The notes: generated by a model not told the origin, from the letters alone. Shown: positions 1 to 9,268, counted from the stretch's first letter. The stretch is DNA of 64,000 nucleotides from Myxococcota bacterium (GCA_022842935.1 JALHOP010000002.1:434001-498000); one strand, 5' to 3'. Program-made: numbers and translations.

Positions 1-707
1 TTGTCTTGGCTATCCGGAACGCCGTCGCCATCGCCATCGCCATCCGCACCCTCGGCGAGCTCGGTTCGACCGAGGGTGAACGCGACGCCGAGAAGGACAG
101 ACATATTGTGCACCAGGTCGCCGTCCTCGACCCCAGCGATGAGTCGGTTCTTCTGGAGGATCGTGTCGCGTGCGTCGAGGCGGACGGTGAAGTTCTCTGT
201 CACGGCGAACTTCACGCCAGCGCCGACGTGGAATGAGGGATCAGTGTCTTTGCCCATCGAGCCACCAGTGAGGGCGAGCATGCCGCCACCAACGAGCGCG
301 AAAGGAACGACCCGCGCGATGGGGAGTTGAAGCACAGCGTGTCCCCGCAACGCGGCGATTCGGGCGCTCTGGTCGTCACCGGTCGTCGACGAAGGAATGA
401 ACGCGCCCTCGACCTCGGCCCCTAGAAACGTCAGGGGATAAAAGCCGAGCCGCAAACCGACCTCGGGCGAGCTCGCCAGTTCTTGATGCGCGCGCCCGCT
501 CTGGATGATGTTGTGGTCTGAAGAAAACCACTGCATGCCGCCGTGCAAACCGAGCTCAAGAGCCATCGGCAGCGGTCGATGACGCTTCAGGAACGGCGTC
601 GCGGGCGTGTCGAACGGTCCCTCGCCCGCTGCTTGGCTAGAGGCCGGCAGCGCAATAAGAGTAGTTGTGAGCAAGAACAACGCAGCGGCAAGGCGAAAAG
701 GCTTCAT
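1..707 (-). CDS. OmpA-like outer-membrane protein with TSP3 repeats, C-terminus outside window
   Basis: The gene reads leftward and runs off the window edge, so only about 235 N-terminal residues are present. It opens with a signal peptide (MKPFRLAAALFLLTTT, cleavage near ASSQA). A glycine- and aromatic-rich beta-barrel-like region with alternating hydrophobic strands follows (LGLHGGMQWF, VGLRLGFYPL, FALVGGGMLAL). The last visible residues, EGADGDGDGDGVPDSQD, are the start of a thrombospondin type-3 calcium-binding linker. In this family that linker joins the barrel to a C-terminal OmpA peptidoglycan-binding domain, which would lie outside the window. The start is the ATG preceding the signal peptide. 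Ribosome-binding sequence upstream is weak. It resembles the complete protein at 6835-8556 in architecture. Function is presumably envelope anchoring or porin (inference). Confidence 0.8.
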   Translation of the reverse strand, partial: MKPFRLAAALFLLTTTLIALPASSQAAGEGPFDTPATPFLKRHRPLPMALELGLHGGMQWFSSDHNIIQSGRAHQELASSPEVGLRLGFYPLTFLGAEVEGAFIPSSTTGDDQSARIAALRGHAVLQLPIARVVPFALVGGGMLALTGGSMGKDTDPSFHVGAGVKFAVTENFTVRLDARDTILQKNRLIAGVEDGDLVHNMSVLLGVAFTLGRTELAEGADGDGDGDGVPDSQD

Positions 708-832
708 TCCGGGTGGCGAATTACCGCGCGTGGGCCCGAAAAGGCAACGAGATTTCTGACTTGCCCCAGCGCCCCCCCTCGACGAGGCGCTCTCCGCAGC
801 GCCCGGCGAGCTTGGGCAACGCCTTAAAGGCG

Positions 833-2224
833 CTAGCCGTGTCCACTGTCTTTGACCACCGCGACGATCTTCCCGAGCGTCGCCTTGGCGTCTCCGAACA
901 CCATCATGGTTTGGGGCAGACCGAAGAGCTCATTGTCGATGCCGGCGAACCCTGGAGCCATGCCGCGCTTGAGCACGATGACCGCTTTGGCGTAGTCAGC
1001 GTTGAGCACCGGCATGCCGTAAATGGGGCTCTTGGGCTGCGTGCGCGCCGCCGGGTTGACCACGTCATTGGCGCCGACCACGACCACGACGTCGGTCTGA
1101 GCGAAGTCGTCGTTGATAGCCTCGAGCTCGTAGAGCTGGTCGTACGGGACGTTCGCCTCGGCGAGAAGAACGTTCATGTGGCCCGGCATGCGGCCAGCGA
1201 CTGGATGAATGGCGTATTTTACGCGCGTGCCGTTGGCCGCGAGCGCGTTCGCGAGATCGCGTACAGCATGTTGTGCCTGCCCAACCGCCATGCCGTAGCC
1301 GGGTACGAAGGTCACCGAGCCTGCGAGCTTGAGGAGCTCACCCGCATCTTCTGCGCTGCCTTCCCGGACGCTGCCTTTCGCGGCGTCCGCTGTCGCGGTG
1401 ACTTCGTTCCCGAAGGCGCCGAACAACACGTTGGCGAACGAGCGGTTCATGGCCTTGGACATGATGATGGCGAGGATGACGCCCGAGCCGCCGTCGAGGG
1501 CACCGCAGATGATCAACACGTGATTGTCGAGCACGAACCCCGATGCGGCGGCCGCAAGACCAGCGTAGGCGTTGAAGAGACAGATGACGACCGGCATGTC
1601 GGCCCCGCCGATGGGGAGAACGACGAGCACGCCAAGCACAAGACCGGCCGCGATGATGCCGAGAAAGAGCCTAAGGTCACCGGGCTGAGTGACCAGAATT
1701 CCGAGGGCCACCGCGGCGGTCGCGAACATCGCGAGGCTGACGAGGTTGTTGCCGGGAAAAGTGACCGGTCTCCCCGTGATGGCGCCGTTGAGCTTGCCAA
1801 AGGCCATGAGCGAGCCAGTGAAGGTCATGGCGCCCATCAGCACCTCAAAGCTCACGGCCCCGACCGCGAAGTGCGTCATCGCGGCCCCCTGGTGCAGGAA
1901 CTCAGCGATGCCAACCGTGGTGACTGCGAGACTGCCGAAGGCGAGCGACAGCGCCACGCGCTCGGGCATCTTGGTCATCGGAATGAGAAGACCCATCGGT
2001 ACGCCGATGACGACGCCCAGCACGACACCGCCGATGATCCATTGGTATTCGATGATCTCGTGATGAAAGAGCGTGCCGACGACGCCGATGAGCATGCCGC
2101 ACGCCGCGTACGATAGACCACGACGGGCGCTTTCGGGCTTCGTGAGCGCGCGTAGACCCAACAAGAAGAGCACCGACGCCACGAACAAGGCGACGCGGTA
2201 GATGGCGGTGCGCGCGTCGGTCAC
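833..2224 (-). CDS. pntB: NAD(P) transhydrogenase subunit beta (PntB)
   Basis: This is the beta subunit of the proton-translocating NAD(P)+ transhydrogenase, which couples hydride transfer from NADH to NADP+ with the proton gradient. At about 463 residues it has the usual PntB length. The N-terminal two thirds is a bundle of membrane helices. The C-terminal soluble NADP(H) domain carries the motif VPGYGMAVGQAQ, followed by IHPVAGRMPGHMNVLLAEA and VVVVGANDVVNPAA, all family hallmarks. I place the start at the GTG that overlaps the stop of the upstream gene (GTGA), with GGAAGG about 8 bases before it. The longer reading frame to 2305 would run through the upstream gene. It is the third gene of a pntA1-pntA2-pntB operon. 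Confidence 0.96.
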   Translation of the reverse strand: MTDARTAIYRVALFVASVLFLLGLRALTKPESARRGLSYAACGMLIGVVGTLFHHEIIEYQWIIGGVVLGVVIGVPMGLLIPMTKMPERVALSLAFGSLAVTTVGIAEFLHQGAAMTHFAVGAVSFEVLMGAMTFTGSLMAFGKLNGAITGRPVTFPGNNLVSLAMFATAAVALGILVTQPGDLRLFLGIIAAGLVLGVLVVLPIGGADMPVVICLFNAYAGLAAAASGFVLDNHVLIICGALDGGSGVILAIIMSKAMNRSFANVLFGAFGNEVTATADAAKGSVREGSAEDAGELLKLAGSVTFVPGYGMAVGQAQHAVRDLANALAANGTRVKYAIHPVAGRMPGHMNVLLAEANVPYDQLYELEAINDDFAQTDVVVVVGANDVVNPAARTQPKSPIYGMPVLNADYAKAVIVLKRGMAPGFAGIDNELFGLPQTMMVFGDAKATLGKIVAVVKDSGHG

Positions 2225-2514
2225 TTGGTGCCCTTCCTTTTGAACATGCGCAGCATGCGGTCGGTGATGATGAAGCCGCCAACGACGTTGACCGTTGCGG
2301 CGCACACCGCGAGCATACCGAGAGCGGAGCTCAGCGGACCACGCCCTGACCCGGCGACGACGAGCGCCGCGACGAGCGAGACACCCGAGATGGCGTTAGT
2401 GAATGCCATGAGAGGCGTGTGCAGAAGCTGCGGCACCTTCGAGATCACCTGGAAGCCGAGGAAAGCCGCCAGCGTGAACACGTAGAGGCCGAACAATAAA
2501 CGGTCGAGATCCAT
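2221..2514 (-). CDS. pntAB: NAD(P) transhydrogenase subunit alpha-2 (PntA C-terminal membrane part)
   Basis: A 97-residue membrane protein with three or four hydrophobic helices. It matches the C-terminal transmembrane portion of PntA that many bacteria encode as a separate alpha-2 subunit. Recognisable pieces are FLGFQVISKVPQLLHTPLMA, TNAISGVSLVAAL and the terminal VNVVGGFIITDRMLRMFKRK. It sits between the alpha-1 gene (2 bases upstream) and pntB (4-base overlap at its stop). With alpha-1 it replaces the single PntA polypeptide of enterobacteria. No oddities seen. Confidence 0.95.
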   Translation of the reverse strand: MDLDRLLFGLYVFTLAAFLGFQVISKVPQLLHTPLMAFTNAISGVSLVAALVVAGSGRGPLSSALGMLAVCAATVNVVGGFIITDRMLRMFKRKGTK

Positions 2515-2516
2515 GG

Positions 2517-3641
2517 CTACCCCTTCATGGCCTCACGCACCTTGGCGTGGACGACCGCGCCGTCCTGGGTGATGACGCAGCCGGCGGTGATCTCTTCGGC
2601 GAGGTCGATGGTCCAGGCGCCGTCTTTGGTCAGATGCGCCAAGAGCTTCTCGATGTTGCGCGAGAAGGCAATGCTCGCGTGGTGCGCGACGTTACTCGGG
2701 GTGTTGGCAGGCCCGATCAGGAGGACCCCGTGGCGCGTGACGTCACGGCCCGACTCGCTGCCCTCGACGTTCCCGCCCTGCTCGGCGGCGAGGTCCACGA
2801 TCACGGACCCTGGGCGCATCGAGGCCACCTGAGCGTCGTTCACGAGACGCGGCGCCTTGCGTCCGGGGACGAGCGCCGTCGTGATGACGACATCGGCGCG
2901 GGCGATCGCTTGCGAGACCATCTCGGCCTGCTTCTTCTTGTAGTCGTCCGATTGTTCGGCGGCGTACCCACCGGCGCCTTGAGTGACCGCGACGCCCTCG
3001 ACCACCAAGAACTTACCGCCGACCGACTCGACCTGCTCGCGCGTCTCGGGTCGCACATCGGTCGCCTCGACGACCGCACCCAGACGTTTGGCCGTGCCGA
3101 TGGCTTGCAGGCCCGCGACGCCAGCGCCGATCACCAACACGCGCGCAGGCGTGATGGTCCCGGCGGCGGTCATCAAAAGGGGGAAGATCTTGGGCAACCG
3201 CGCGGCCGCAGCGACTACCGCCCAGTAGCCCGCGAGGTTCGCCTGCGACGAGAGCACGTCCATCGCTTGGGCAAGCGTCGTGCGTGGAATCATGTCGAGA
3301 GCAATGACGAGCAGTCGCTGCTCGACCGCTGCGCGCACGACCTCGGGACTGCCGAGAGGATAGAGGAGCGTGACGAGCGCCGCCCCGCGCTTCATCGAGG
3401 CGACGACATCGGGCGTTGGCCGCTTCACGCAAAGCACGAGGTCAGTGGCGAGCACTTCGGAGCGCTCGACGACAGTCGCACCGGCAGCGGTGTACTCTTC
3501 ATCGCGAAAGCCGGCGGCAAGCCCAGCCCCACGTTCGACACTCACAGCGAGCTTTTGCGCTGCGAGCTTCTTGACCGTCTCCGGTACGACCGCAACGCGC
3601 CGCTCGCCGGGCTCGGTCTCTTTCGTGACCCCGACGCGCAT
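2517..3641 (-). CDS. pntAA: NAD(P) transhydrogenase subunit alpha-1 (PntA, NAD-binding)
   Basis: This 374-residue protein is the soluble NAD(H)-binding alpha subunit, related to alanine dehydrogenase. It begins with the family signature MRVGVTKETEPGERRVAVVP. It contains the Rossmann dinucleotide-binding loop VLVIGAGVAGLQAIGTAKRLGA and the downstream ATDVRPETREQVESVGGKF segment. The C-terminal GPANTPSNVAHHASIAFSRN is also characteristic. It is the first gene of the pnt operon. A TAATCT box lies only 6 bases upstream of the ATG, which hints at a very short or absent 5' leader, but the matching -35 is weak. The substrate is NADH, and electrons pass to NADP+ bound on PntB. Confidence 0.96.
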   Translation of the reverse strand: MRVGVTKETEPGERRVAVVPETVKKLAAQKLAVSVERGAGLAAGFRDEEYTAAGATVVERSEVLATDLVLCVKRPTPDVVASMKRGAALVTLLYPLGSPEVVRAAVEQRLLVIALDMIPRTTLAQAMDVLSSQANLAGYWAVVAAAARLPKIFPLLMTAAGTITPARVLVIGAGVAGLQAIGTAKRLGAVVEATDVRPETREQVESVGGKFLVVEGVAVTQGAGGYAAEQSDDYKKKQAEMVSQAIARADVVITTALVPGRKAPRLVNDAQVASMRPGSVIVDLAAEQGGNVEGSESGRDVTRHGVLLIGPANTPSNVAHHASIAFSRNIEKLLAHLTKDGAWTIDLAEEITAGCVITQDGAVVHAKVREAMKG

Positions 3642-3761
3642 GGGCGCAGATTACGTCGGGTTGGAGGGGGCTTCCAGAGTTTCGAGGGGTATCCCGTCAA
3701 TTGGCAGGGGAAAATTGCAGGGCTCTTTTTCCTGTCACGGGTCGGTATTGAACGTGGTGCC

Positions 3762-5954
3762 TCATGGACACGGGCCGGGATTGCACTGGCTCCCATCACA
3801 GCAGCCGTTACACGTGAAGCCGCCCACGCAGAAACCGTTTTGACACGTCTCGATGCCGCAGTTGGCGGTGGTATTGCAGAAGCTCCCGTTCGGGCGGAAC
3901 ACATCCGGTGGACAGTCAACGCCGCCGCTGCAGAACTCAGCCGAGTTGCAGCCAAAGTTCGATGCCGCGCGACACTGCGCGGTCGAGCGCGCATCGGGCG
4001 GACAGTCGACTCCGCCGTCACACGTCTCGGTGATGTCGCAGACGCCGCCAGCCGCGCGGCACACCGTTCCTGCGGCGACCCGCGCGTCAGGGCAGGCGGC
4101 GCTATCGCCCGGGCAGTAGTCGGCCACGTCGCAGCCACCAGCCACGGCGCGGCAGAGAACGGCGCTGCTCGCGAAGACGTTGGGCGGGCAGTCGTTGCCA
4201 CCAGCGCAAGCTTCAACAACATCGCAGACACCCGCAGACGATCGACAGACAGTGCCGCCACCGAGCTTCGCGTCACCTGGACACGAAGCGTCCGAGCCGT
4301 TGCAAACTTCGACCGCGTCGCAGACACCAGCGGCACCACGGCATACCGTGCCGGCTGTCGCGAGCACTGGGGTCGGGCAGTTCGGCGACGACCCAGTGCA
4401 GATCTCGGCTGGGTCGCACGGTCCTGTCGAGGCGTTGCAAACCGCCCCGCCAGCGTAGGCATCGCCGGGGCAGGCCGACGAGCCGCCGGTGCAGAACTCG
4501 ACCAGGTCGCAGGGCCCCGCGGCGGCCCGGCACTGGGTAGACGCTGGCGCGAAGGTGTCGGGCGGGCAGTTGACGCTGCTCCCCGAGCACACTTCCGTTG
4601 CGTCGCAAACCGAGACCGCGGCGCGGCACGTCACGCCACTTGCAAGGACATCGGTGGGGCACGCGGGCGAGGAACCCGAGCAGGTCTCTGGCAGATCACA
4701 GGCTCCGGCGCTCGCGCGACACGTCGTAGCGCCATCCAGAAAGGTGTTCGCAGGACACGTCGTGTCTTCACCAGTGCAGACCTCGGGGATGTCGCAGACC
4801 CCGCCGCTTTCGCGACACGTAACGCCCGAGCTCACCAGCACGTCGGGAGGGCACAACTCGCTCACCCCGTCACACGTTTCGGCGACGTCGCAAGCCCCGG
4901 CGGCGGCGCGGCAGATGGTCCCAGCGCCCTTCCCGGCGCACGGGCGCAGATCGTTGCAGTTGGGAGCGCACACACCGCTGCAACACTGATCGCCTGGAAC
5001 GCACAGCGGAGTGCGCACGCAACGATTGCCGCTGCACTCGGCCACCTCGCACGCGTTCGGCACACAGTTGTCGGCGCTACAAGGCTCGGGTGTGCATCCG
5101 CTTTCGCGGTCGGCGTCCGCCGACGTGGGGTCACAGCGCGACAAGCCACAAACGCTGTCGTCGCGACTTATGATGCAACGCCCAAGGTCACACCGCTCTT
5201 GCGTGCAAGCGATGCCGTCGGTGCAATCGTTCTCGACGCCGCACTCGACCTCGCGTGGCACGCAGTCGGAGCCCGGGATACAGCGTTCGTCTTCGGCACA
5301 AGCAGCATCGTCCCGGCGTTGCAAACATAGTCCGTTAACGCAGACAGCCTTGGAACAATCGCCCAACGAAACGCAATCATTGTCCAGCGCGCATGCAGGC
5401 GAGGGACATGCATCCGGGCGGGCTGTCGAGCACAAGACGCTGATGCACGCACCGTTTTGACATTGGTCTTCACCGCTGCATTGACGCCCAAGGCAGTCGC
5501 GCGTCACGAAGACCGGGATGGTGATGTCTCCAAAGGCGCTGAAGATGACGCGGCGTTCCGCTCGCACGACACCAGCCAGGCGCAAGGTCACCACCACCTC
5601 GTGTTGCCGCTCTGGAGTGACCTCCTGGAACTGACCAATGGGGACCGGGGTGAGGAGCTCGTTTGTGACGTTGACGTCGAGACCGCGCACGGCGTCATCG
5701 AGGCGCACCAAGATCTGATCGACCTCGTACCCCGGCACGTAGTCGGTCGCGACAGCCACCGAGGCCACGAAGGCGGTACCGCTCGAACAGTCGAGCTGAC
5801 AAATGTCACTGCAACAGACCTGGCTACTGGGACAGTTGGCGTCGGTGACACATGCCGAGCCCGTGCTCTCGAACAAGCCGCACGCCACCGCGACGCAGCA
5901 TGACAATGCAGCCGCCAGGCCTGCCAGGCGTAGATGAGAGCGCGACAACTTCAT
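3762..5954 (-). CDS. Cys-rich surface protein with eleven disintegrin-like repeats
   Basis: A 730-residue secreted protein. The N-terminus is a signal peptide ending in VAVACG, possibly a lipobox, though its -3 position is not ideal. Residues about 50-340 hold Cys-rich segments such as CVTDANCPSSQVCC, which resemble the Cys-rich domains of other myxobacterial surface proteins. From about residue 344 to 693 there are about eleven tandem units of 29-33 residues following C-R-x5-CD-x2-E-x-C-x-G-x4-CP-x-D, ending in a CC-rich tail. The spacing closely resembles the core of eukaryotic ADAM/snake-venom disintegrin domains. No enzymatic motif is visible. A role as adhesin or matrix protein is inference. 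Upstream is a weak GAAG-type ribosome-binding site. The gene stands alone between pntA1 and an alpha/beta hydrolase gene, all on the same strand. Confidence 0.85.
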   Translation of the reverse strand: MKLSRSHLRLAGLAAALSCCVAVACGLFESTGSACVTDANCPSSQVCCSDICQLDCSSGTAFVASVAVATDYVPGYEVDQILVRLDDAVRGLDVNVTNELLTPVPIGQFQEVTPERQHEVVVTLRLAGVVRAERRVIFSAFGDITIPVFVTRDCLGRQCSGEDQCQNGACISVLCSTARPDACPSPACALDNDCVSLGDCSKAVCVNGLCLQRRDDAACAEDERCIPGSDCVPREVECGVENDCTDGIACTQERCDLGRCIISRDDSVCGLSRCDPTSADADRESGCTPEPCSADNCVPNACEVAECSGNRCVRTPLCVPGDQCCSGVCAPNCNDLRPCAGKGAGTICRAAAGACDVAETCDGVSELCPPDVLVSSGVTCRESGGVCDIPEVCTGEDTTCPANTFLDGATTCRASAGACDLPETCSGSSPACPTDVLASGVTCRAAVSVCDATEVCSGSSVNCPPDTFAPASTQCRAAAGPCDLVEFCTGGSSACPGDAYAGGAVCNASTGPCDPAEICTGSSPNCPTPVLATAGTVCRGAAGVCDAVEVCNGSDASCPGDAKLGGGTVCRSSAGVCDVVEACAGGNDCPPNVFASSAVLCRAVAGGCDVADYCPGDSAACPDARVAAGTVCRAAGGVCDITETCDGGVDCPPDARSTAQCRAASNFGCNSAEFCSGGVDCPPDVFRPNGSFCNTTANCGIETCQNGFCVGGFTCNGCCDGSQCNPGPCP

Positions 5955-6028
5955 GCTTCAACGTCGGCAAGTTTAACACAAAGGAACCGAAAAATCGGGC
6001 CGACGGGCTGTCAGAAGCCCCCCGAAGG

Positions 6029-6718
6029 CTAATCAGATTCGAAGTTTACGAGCTCATTGCGGAGCGCATGAGCATTCGGATGGCGATGCGGGAAATGGCC
6101 GTAGTTCAACGTCGCGACGCGGGTAAAGCGGACGTCGTCCGCCAGGGCGTCGAGCGTCTGGGGCGCGATGAAGGGGTCGTCGTTCGAGCGCAGGAAGAGC
6201 GAGGGCACCCCCAGCGCGATGCGACGCCTCGCCCACGGTAACGCCATCCCGACGAGGCTCGCGACGATGACGCGTCGATAGAGAGCGCGCACACGGGGCA
6301 TCGCGGTCGCATAGGCGGGGTCGGCGACTGTACCTAAGTCGCGCGCCACGCGCTCGATGTTCTCCCAGGTGGCCGCCTGCATCTTGAAGGGATGCCGGTT
6401 CACCAGGACGTTGAAGTCGTACACCGCGGTGTTGAAGACCACGACCTTGCACGGCGGCAACGCGTCTTTGGCCGCGAGCTTGGCCATACCAAGCAAGGCA
6501 AACACACCGCCGAAGTCGTGACAGACGACGGTCGCAGGCTCACGGACCGCGATCTCGGTCGCCACCATGGACGTCATAGCGGACAACGTGAGTCGGGACG
6601 AGTCGAGCAAGACGCGAGAAAAGGGTACGACCTCGTTGCGCCGATCGCCTGGCAAGAAGTCGAGCCACGGCTCGGGAGCGCAGGGGAACCCCGGGAACAC
6701 GAGCCTTAACTTCCGCAT
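6029..6718 (-). CDS. putative alpha/beta-fold hydrolase
   Basis: A 229-residue protein with a truncated alpha/beta-hydrolase pattern. The nucleophile-elbow-like segment VVCHDFGGVFALLGMA resembles the HDWGG elbow of epoxide hydrolases and haloalkane dehalogenases, where the Asp is the nucleophile. A C-terminal LNYGHFPHRHP supplies a plausible catalytic His. SLFLRSNDDPFIAP would hold the acid. No signal peptide is visible, so the protein is likely cytoplasmic. The length is short for the family (about 280), mainly because the lid region is small. The substrate cannot be told. It is divergent from the OmpA gene at 6835, with about 115 bases between them. Confidence 0.7.
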   Translation of the reverse strand: MRKLRLVFPGFPCAPEPWLDFLPGDRRNEVVPFSRVLLDSSRLTLSAMTSMVATEIAVREPATVVCHDFGGVFALLGMAKLAAKDALPPCKVVVFNTAVYDFNVLVNRHPFKMQAATWENIERVARDLGTVADPAYATAMPRVRALYRRVIVASLVGMALPWARRRIALGVPSLFLRSNDDPFIAPQTLDALADDVRFTRVATLNYGHFPHRHPNAHALRNELVNFESD

Positions 6719-6834
6719 GCAAAGGCGACTCTAGCCCCGAAGCGAGGCTCGCCTCGAGTGTGATCTTCGTAACCCACAGAGCTTTCGAGACTGGCACCGA
6801 CCAGGGCTTGTCATCTACGATACCCTCGCCCGAC

Positions 6835-8556
6835 ATGCGCATTCCCAACTCGCTCGCCGCCGTTAGCCTTTTGGCTGGTCTCCTCGTGACCGCCCAGGGA
6901 TCGGCGCAGACAGCCGACGTGTCGCGCTTCCGTACGCCCATCACGGCACGCGGCGGTATCGGAATCGAGGGCGCGTCGACGCTCACCCCCGGGTCATTCG
7001 CGGCCGGCTTGCTCCTCGACTACGCCCACAACCCCGTCGTCTGGCGGTACTCGTTCGGCGCCTACGAACCCGTTCTGCAGCACCAGTACATCCTCGACGC
7101 CGCCTTCGCGTTCGGCATCATCCACGGCATCGACGTCGGCGTCGTCCTGCCCATCATCCTCACGCAGAACGGTCCGAACGGAGCCGGCCTTGGTGACTTG
7201 TCGGCCTCGGGCATTGGAGACATCCGTCTTGTCCCGCGCGTCGCGCTGACCGATGAAAACGCGTGGGGCTTCAGCTCGGCATTTATCCCAGAGCTCACCC
7301 TACCGACCGGCAGCGAAGATCGCTTCACTGGAGACCCGGGCGTCTCGTTCCGCCCACGCTTGGTCGCGAGCGTCCCCTTCTCCTTCCTGCGCTTCAACGG
7401 ATCGCTCGCCTATAGAGCCCGCAAGAACGCGGAGATTAGGCCCGAGGGCGTGGGCCCCAACACGGCAGCTCGCCAAGGCGTCGACATCGGCAACGAGATC
7501 GAGTTCCAGTTCGGCATCGACGCAGAGGTCGCCGACGCACCGATACCTGTCCACGTCCTCGCCGAGCTCTCGGGCTACACCGCCGCAGCGAACGCTTTTT
7601 CGGGCGACGGTCTCTTCGGGCTCGAGCTCATGGGCGGCGCCCGCGCCCGGTTCGCCGACCTCGTCGACGTGACGGCTGGCATCGGCGCCGGCACCAGCCA
7701 AGGTCTCGGCACGCCGATGTGGCGTGGCATCCTCGCGGTGAACATCCAGCGCAGCGACAGCGACCGCGACCATGACGGCATCCCTGACCGTATCGACGCC
7801 TGTCCCGACGATCCCGAAGACACGGACGGTCACGACGACCTCGACGGATGTCCGGATCCCGACAACGACGGCGACGGCATCGTCGACCAGAAAGACCGCT
7901 GCCCGAACGAGCCCGAGACCGTGAACGGTATAGCGGACAAGGATGGTTGCCCCGACGGGCAGGTCACCGACAAGGACGGCGACGGCATTCCGGACACCGT
8001 CGACAAGTGTCCACTCGATCCCGAAGACATCGATGGCTTCCAGGATGAAGACGGCTGCCCGGATCCCGATAACGATCGCGACGGTATCGTCGACGAGCTC
8101 GACCAGTGCCCGCACGAGCGCGAGACCATCAACGGCATCAACGACTACGACGGTTGCCCAGACGAGGGTACGGGCGCGACGGAGTACGTCGAGAACGAGC
8201 GCATCCTCATCAACCAGACGGTCAATTTCGAGACGGGCAAGTCCATCATCAAGGAAGACTCGAAATCGCTGCTCGATCAGGTGGCTCTGCAGATCCTCGC
8301 GCACGACGAGATCAAGAGCATTCGCGTCGAGGGCCACACCGACAGCGTCGGTCCCGACGAGGACAACCTCATCTTGAGCCAGGACCGTGCCGACTCGGTG
8401 CGCCGCTACCTCATCAACCGCGGCGTGCCTTCCGACAAGCTCCTCGCTACCGGCTACGGCGAGACCAAGCCCATCGACACCAACAACACCTCGGCCGGTC
8501 GTGCCCGCAACCGCCGTGTCGAGTTCGTCATCATCGAGAACCCGAACGAGCAATGA
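6835..8556 (+). CDS. OmpA-family outer-membrane protein with TSP3 repeats
   Basis: The product has 573 residues and three parts. A signal peptide (MRIPNSLAAVSLLAGLLVTA, cut after GSAQ) is followed by a roughly 300-residue beta-barrel region. Residues about 305-445 are a string of Asp-rich thrombospondin type-3 repeats (DSDRDHDGIPDRIDACPDDP, DPDNDGDGIVDQKDRCPNEP and similar) that should bind calcium. The C-terminal 110 residues are a classical OmpA peptidoglycan-binding domain (VNFETGKSIIKEDSKSLLDQ; IRVEGHTDSVGPDEDN; GYGETKPIDTNNTSAGRARN). The ATG before the signal peptide is preferred to the GTG 75 bases upstream. The stop overlaps the rsmE start (ATGA), so translation of the two is coupled. 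The role is tethering the outer membrane to peptidoglycan. Confidence 0.93.
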   Translation: MRIPNSLAAVSLLAGLLVTAQGSAQTADVSRFRTPITARGGIGIEGASTLTPGSFAAGLLLDYAHNPVVWRYSFGAYEPVLQHQYILDAAFAFGIIHGIDVGVVLPIILTQNGPNGAGLGDLSASGIGDIRLVPRVALTDENAWGFSSAFIPELTLPTGSEDRFTGDPGVSFRPRLVASVPFSFLRFNGSLAYRARKNAEIRPEGVGPNTAARQGVDIGNEIEFQFGIDAEVADAPIPVHVLAELSGYTAAANAFSGDGLFGLELMGGARARFADLVDVTAGIGAGTSQGLGTPMWRGILAVNIQRSDSDRDHDGIPDRIDACPDDPEDTDGHDDLDGCPDPDNDGDGIVDQKDRCPNEPETVNGIADKDGCPDGQVTDKDGDGIPDTVDKCPLDPEDIDGFQDEDGCPDPDNDRDGIVDELDQCPHERETINGINDYDGCPDEGTGATEYVENERILINQTVNFETGKSIIKEDSKSLLDQVALQILAHDEIKSIRVEGHTDSVGPDEDNLILSQDRADSVRRYLINRGVPSDKLLATGYGETKPIDTNNTSAGRARNRRVEFVIIENPNEQ

Positions 8557-9263
8557 AGCTGCGACGGCTCAGGGTTCCGTCGCTCGCGGGTGACGAGCTC
8601 GATCTCGTGTCCGCTCAGGCGCACTACGTGAGAGATGTGCTGCGTCTCGGCGTTGGTACCGTCGTCGAGGTTTTTGATGGCCAGGGCAACGCCGCCAGGG
8701 CGACCCTCACGCATGTGGATAGCGCCGCGGTGCGCGCTCGCCTCGACGAGCGCTATCGCGGTGAACCAGCGGCGGCGGTCACTATCGCGATGGCCACCCC
8801 AAAAGGTGATCGCGCCGACTGGGCGGTCGAGAAGCTCACCGAGCTGGGCGTCACACGGCTCGTATGGCTGGTCTGCGAGCGCAGCGTCGCGGTGCCGCGC
8901 GAAGACGGCAAGAAGCTCGCTCGCTGGGTGCGACTCGCTGAAGCCGCGGCCAGCCAGTCTGGTCGTAGCGACGTCCCCACCATCGAAGCGCCGACACAGT
9001 TCGCCGAGGCCGTCGCCGAGCTCGGAGGCGGCGTCATCGCCCACATGGGTGGAGAGCCACTCGCCAAGTTGATGACGGCGCGGCAGGAGATCCCGCGTGT
9101 GTGCCTCATCGGCCCCGAGGGGGGCTTCACGAGCAGTGAGCTGGAAATAGCCGAGTCCGCGGGCTACAGTCGCGTTGGGCTTGCGCGTCACGTGCTGCGT
9201 AGCGAGACCGCCGCCATGGCCGCCGCGGTAGCCATGAGCAACGCCGACCGAGAGCACCCCTAA
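8553..9263 (+). CDS. rsmE: 16S rRNA (uracil-1498-N3)-methyltransferase RsmE
   Basis: A 236-residue SPOUT-class methyltransferase that uses S-adenosylmethionine to methylate U1498 of 16S rRNA. The N-terminal PUA-like part (MKLRRLRVPSLAGDELDL, HYVRDVLRLGVGTVVEVFDG) is followed by TPKGDRADWAVEKLTELGV. The trefoil-knot cofactor site is LIGPEGGFTSSELE with LARHVLRSETAAMAA. All are diagnostic for RsmE. The start ATG overlaps the OmpA stop by four bases. A cytoplasmic housekeeping gene behind a porin gene is unusual but explained by operon read-through. No odd residues. Confidence 0.95.
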   Translation: MKLRRLRVPSLAGDELDLVSAQAHYVRDVLRLGVGTVVEVFDGQGNAARATLTHVDSAAVRARLDERYRGEPAAAVTIAMATPKGDRADWAVEKLTELGVTRLVWLVCERSVAVPREDGKKLARWVRLAEAAASQSGRSDVPTIEAPTQFAEAVAELGGGVIAHMGGEPLAKLMTARQEIPRVCLIGPEGGFTSSELEIAESAGYSRVGLARHVLRSETAAMAAAVAMSNADREHP

Positions 9264-9268
9264 GCCAA

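Noticed and set aside
1..330. Plus-strand frame at the left edge with Ser/Pro repeats
   Set aside because: It is the reverse of the TSP3 linker and barrel of the partial OmpA-like gene.
822..838. Terminator hairpin at the pntB end
   Set aside because: AACGCC/GGCGCT pairing is short and partly overlaps the stop; no T-run.
2547..5330. A 927-codon plus-strand reading frame across pntA1 and the Cys-rich gene
   Set aside because: It lies opposite two well-supported genes (transhydrogenase domain, Cys repeat pattern). Its own translation is low-complexity Arg/Ala/Gly without any domain; a by-product of G/C-rich third positions.
7300..8553. A 417-codon minus-strand frame over the OmpA/TSP3 gene
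   Set aside because: It mirrors the Asp-rich repeats as Val/Asp-rich runs. The plus strand has signal peptide, TSP3 repeats and OmpA domain.
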